Source of the DNA: Thysanoteuthis rhombus | Lineage: Eukaryota > Mollusca > Cephalopoda > Oegopsida > Thysanoteuthidae | Reading direction: 5' to 3' | Assembly: GCA_963457665.1 (NCBI GenBank) | Contig: OY735227.1 | Span: forward strand, 47,349,914 to 47,413,913 | Length of the DNA stretch: 64,000 nucleotides | Shown here: in pieces, positions 58,441-64,000 of the stretch | How the letters are laid out: the number at the start of each line of letters is the position of its first letter | How positions within the stretch are numbered: position 1 is the stretch's first letter | Position numbers and translations under genes: made by a program | Notes under the pieces: model-generated | Seen by the model: only the letters and a program-made list of their open reading frames with translations | What the model was told of the DNA's origin: nothing | Databases searched by the model: none

Positions 58441-59529
58441 GAATATTAACGTGATCTCCACGGGTGGTTCTCTGCATGATTCCCAGCTACTTGTGGGTTC
58501 CTAGTATTTCTAAAAGGTCTCCCATCTGGCTACTGTACGAGAAGCGTCCATAACACTTCCTTTCTTCCTTACTTACAGTTTTCATTCTCGATTCTCCCTC
58601 TTTTCCATCTCTCTTCTCTTTCTCTATCTTTCTTTTTCTCTACCTCCATTCCCTGTCCTTCCTCACTTCTTCCTTTCTTTCTTTGCGTTTTCATTTGAGA
58701 TCCTTCCTTCATTCACTTGTTCGATTCCTCCTTTTTTCGCTTTCAATTAAAAAGTAAAGTGCTGTACAGAGCTGCTTTCCGTAGAAAAGGACTCTGATAA
58801 AGAAATTCCACTTAGCAGGGAGCGCCAATTTCCCCTAAAATCTATTGGCGAAATATGTTCAATTTGAGAGACAAAACCCTACGAAATTTTATAAAAGTTT
58901 CCAGAATAATGTAGATTCCATTTAAAATTATCAAGATTTATATCTAGTATTCATGCGCTTATTTTCAGACAGGCAGACAGACCTATGAACGTGGGTTCAT
59001 ATGGTAAATCATAATAAAATCATTCATTTGTTTATCTGGGCATTTACGTGTGAACTATTTTTGTGCATTATTTAAAAAGTAATTAGTACATTATACTTTA
59101 TTTACAAGGTTGTTATTAAGGTTTTAGGAGGAGTCTGATATTTTATTTGGAATAAATTACTGAAATCCCATATGTTTGATTATTCACTCTTCATCCAACA
59201 AAATATTTTGTGTCGATAGGTCTATGAATGCCAGTGTGTTTTTCTTTCTAACGAAATTTGGAAAGGTCCATGAGTTCAGTGGAAAGAAAAAGAAGAGAGA
59301 ACAGATGAATTCAGAGGAATATTTTACTTATTTACGTCATATTGCGTCATATCATTCCTTCTTTTGATAAATTCTCGAGATTGAAAAAATAGAAAGAAAG
59401 AAAGAAAGTAGAATGTACAAGAGTTGGTGAATAACTCTACCCGAGCTGTCAAAAATGACGGCATATATGGAATATATGGATATACGTTGCATTTTATATA
59501 CGTAGATAACAGAGTTTTGAATTGTGAGC
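58441..59529. other. Unassigned sequence
   Basis: CT-rich 58560-58740; a GAAA-type run at 59388-59408. A short CAGACAGGCAGACAGACC motif is near 58965. No gene. Confidence 0.5.
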
Positions 59530-60160
59530 ATTTATAGACTTTAAAAAGGCCCATCAAGGCCATCGCTCTACAAGGTGTAGACCCTGTATAGGTCAGAGTA
59601 CTGTGACATATATACAGTAATAGCAACCGTTTATCAGGCTACAAAAAGACTTTCAGCTCCAAGAACGGGTGAGACAAGGTGATAACAGCTCACTCAAACT
59701 CTTCACAGCCTGCCTCGAAATGATTTCCAGAAATCTAGGCTGGGAAAATAAAGGAATTAAAATTGACGGCGAATATCTTCTACTTGACTTCCAACTGGTG
59801 CGAGATGAACTAAATGAAGAAAGCAAAAGAGTTGGCCTACACATGAATTTCAGTAAAACAAAAGTCATATGCAACAATTGCGTCGGGAATGAAAACATCC
59901 TCTCAAAACATAGAACCTAATCAAGAGACTTACCTTCAAACAGAGAAGCAGGCAACGTTTACATGAAAGAATTATGCTAAACATCACATAGAGTGATCAC
60001 AAGACAGCACTATATATCGAGTAGAAAACTCAAATAGCAATGGGCTTGTCAGAATGGCGGACAACCAATGGACATCACGACTCACAACATGGATCCCTAA
60101 AGATCACATGTGGAACTGAGGCCGGCCTAATACAAGATGGAAAGATGAATTTGACAAATT
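59530..60160 (+). mobile_element. RTE LINE fragment with catalytic box deleted (copy J)
   Basis: RT motif B MRQGDNSSLKLFTACLEMIS (from 59669), then ENKGIKIDGEYLL runs straight into DFQLVRDELNEESKRVG and LHMNFSKTKVICN. Compared with copy A, about 17 residues including the (A/T)DD active site are missing, apparently in frame. Post-RT blocks (NGLVRMADNQWTSRLTTWIP region) follow in another frame. Both ends are truncated. Confidence 0.87.
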
Positions 60161-60654
60161 CAGGTGTCTTTATTACTTTAAATATTCTTATATTATTATT
60201 TGAATTCAGCATTCTTATTACTTCATTACGACATGGAGGAACTTCTTTTTACCACATCAGTTACACGAATGAAATTATTTTACTATGTCAGTTACAGCAT
60301 GACAGGAGACATGTACATAGCTAATTATGATTTATAAATAAATTTCATCACCTTTTCATTTCTCAATGAATCCTATCGTATTTCGGACGACGTTTTCATT
60401 TTATTTTTGATGGGATGATTATTTTTGCTTCAGACGTTTTAACAGGGATCAACTTGAAAAATCAATTGGAAACAAATAACTCTATTAAAGAAATAAATGT
60501 TGACAAATGCTGTCAAATATTGTACAAACAACTTCATTATTTTTTTATTTAAAGAATCTGTTCTTTTTTCTGTCTTTTATTCATCTCTTTCTATTTTCGT
60601 TTTCTCTCTGTCCTTGTTCCTGAATCATTCTTCAACTTTCGACGTAGAACAGAG
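60161..60654. other. Unassigned AT-rich sequence
   Basis: No gene or repeat recognised. Confidence 0.5.
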
Positions 60655-60800
60655 AGACTAATTCAAACTCTGGCTGACCCAGTTCAGCTAAACTTGGGAT
60701 TAATGCCATTGAGAAATGCATGAATCCACCCCTTCTCCCAGCAATGGATAAAATAGCGCAGGTTGAAGTGGATGACGCCACTTCAGGTTCAGGGACGGCT
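60655..60800 (+). mobile_element. tRNA-related SINE, family 1, 5'-truncated
   Basis: Starts near the B-box (AATTCAAACTCTGGCTGAC) and ends GATGACGCCACTTCAGGTTC. Matches the body of 18605-18803. Confidence 0.65.
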
Positions 60801-60990
60801 TAAGCTGTAGCCAATGTAAGTGAATTACTTACTTTCCTTTACTAAATTTTCTTTTCTTTTTCTGGTCCCCTTTCTGCCTCCCACCTCGTTCTTATTCATA
60901 TCCCTCTTCCTCTTTCGAAAATCATTATTCCTCTCGCACCTGTTCTCCTCCTCTATTATTTTTTATTTCCTTTCCCCTTTCTTCTTGCCT

Positions 60991-62954
<1,964 letters not shown>

Positions 62955-63112
62955 GAATTACGAACACCTGAAGTGGTGTGACTAACTGCAACCGATGCTA
63001 TTTCAATCATAGCTCGGGATACCGATGGATCTATGCCTTTCTAAAGGACATTAGTTCAAATTGAATGCAAAATACCTCTGTGAAAAGTTAAGCTCGGCCT
63101 TTATACACGTCG
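62955..63112 (-). mobile_element. tRNA-related SINE, family 1, decayed
   Basis: Minus strand retains the B-box vicinity (ATTCAATTTGAACTAATG) and the 3' CACACCACTTCAGGTGTTCG block. The head is largely eroded. Confidence 0.5.
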
Positions 63113-63668
63113 AGGCGAACTTTCAAGAAATACGGCTATTTACACATCAGTTAAACTTGGATAGGTTACCGAAATAGTGCCTGATCCCGAAGTCATTATC
63201 TGATGAGGGCTTTGTCAGGGGCACTGCGGCTGTTTTGTCTCCAGTGGTATAGAATTTATTCTCAAAGTTTAGAGTTGACTTTCTTTATCCATCATAACAA
63301 GAACAATCCTCGCCAAAATGAAAGGTGTAAACCAATATGTAAAACCTACAGCCCCCTTCCGTGATTTGAGCTCACGGTCTATTGATGGCCAGGAGGCTCT
63401 CTTACAAACTGAGCAAAATTGACAAATTGGAGTGGAGTTTGACCCTACAGTCACCTGTCTTATATATATATATATATGACGTACACACATACACACACAG
63501 AAACACACATATATATAATTTTTTCAAAAGTTTTTATGTGTCACTCCAGTCACCCATTTCGCAATTTCTGTCAATGCAATTTATGTAAGTGTTTCTCCAC
63601 TGTTTCTCCTATCCTTTGTTATTATCGTACAAAGTATAAATTGTCTCTTGTTGGGATCATCTGCTGTT

Positions 63669-63670
<2 letters not shown>
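63113..63670. other. Unassigned sequence
   Basis: A short (TA)n at 63463-63477. A 79-aa minus frame at 63269-63508 is not recognisable. Confidence 0.45.
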
Positions 63671-63744
<74 letters not shown>

Positions 63745-63995
63745 GTATATATATATATGTATACATATATGTATGTATATATATATGTATGTATATATAT
63801 ATGTATGTATATATATATGTATGTATATATATATGTATGTATATATATATATGTATGTATATATGTATGTATATATATATGTATGTATATATATATGTAT
63901 GTATATATATATGTATGTATATGTATGTATATATATATGTATGTATATATATATGTATGTATATATGTATGTATGTATGTATTTATATATATATT
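63671..63995. repeat. (TA)n passing into a TATGTATG-phased array
   Basis: About 60 bp of TA, then 14-18-bp units of GTATGTATATATAT to the window end. The 173-aa frame over it (YIYMYVYI) is an artefact. Confidence 0.95.
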
Positions 63996-64000
63996 GAATG

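Overview
This window reads as nuclear DNA from an animal. It is AT-rich, intron- or intergenic-like, and saturated with long (TA)n, (CA)n and (TG)n microsatellites, minisatellites and decayed transposable elements. The mix of RTE-type LINEs, an R2-like LINE with a restriction-like endonuclease (RLE), tRNA-related SINEs and very long TA/TG tracts fits a mollusc, most likely a cephalopod such as an octopus. That placement is an inference; no host gene is present to confirm it. I found no convincing host protein-coding gene, rRNA or intact tRNA gene. Every open frame I could identify belongs to a mobile element; the rest are low-complexity or chance frames.

Layout. 1.5-5.7 kb holds nested fragments of an RLE-type LINE (reverse transcriptase, CCHC zinc knuckle, PD-D nuclease). 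The 3' untranslated region of the longest copy is a tandem array of GNRA-loop hairpins ending in an (AAT)n tail; another 3' end of this family lies on the minus strand at 28.7-29.3 kb. 7.0-11.0 kb is a 29-bp minisatellite array split by a probable Ty3/gypsy solo LTR and by an RTE LINE whose 5' half is inverted (twin priming). 11-20 kb carries SINEs, small inverted-repeat elements (MITEs) including a pogo/Tigger-like one with a TA target duplication, and microsatellites. 20-25.8 kb has two RTE endonuclease-region fragments, a tRNA-like repeat and a Tc1-like transposase relic. 26-35 kb is mostly unassigned sequence with tRNA-like repeats, the minus-strand RLE copy and an RTE 3' end. 35.8-38.9 kb has the most complete RTE copy, ending in a GAT-type tail and followed by a ~100-bp tandem repeat whose units each form a hairpin. 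39-53 kb contains further RTE 3' or middle fragments, a degenerate ~45-bp minisatellite, a 210-bp tandem duplication, a >1 kb TA-rich tract and more SINE and MITE copies. 53-64 kb has minisatellites, a candidate hAT-like MITE, an RTE fragment missing its catalytic aspartates, SINEs and a terminal TA/TATG array.

How the parts relate. At least ten RTE fragments, most of which look like one family, share the same 3' end beside GAT/ATC triplets. Three RLE-LINE 3' parts lie beside TAA, CAA or ATG triplet repeats. Several anonymous repeats recur two to four times, so the window can be used to define families by internal comparison alone. The most interesting signals are the structured 3' UTR of the RLE LINE and the covarying hairpins of the satellite at 38.4-38.9 kb.
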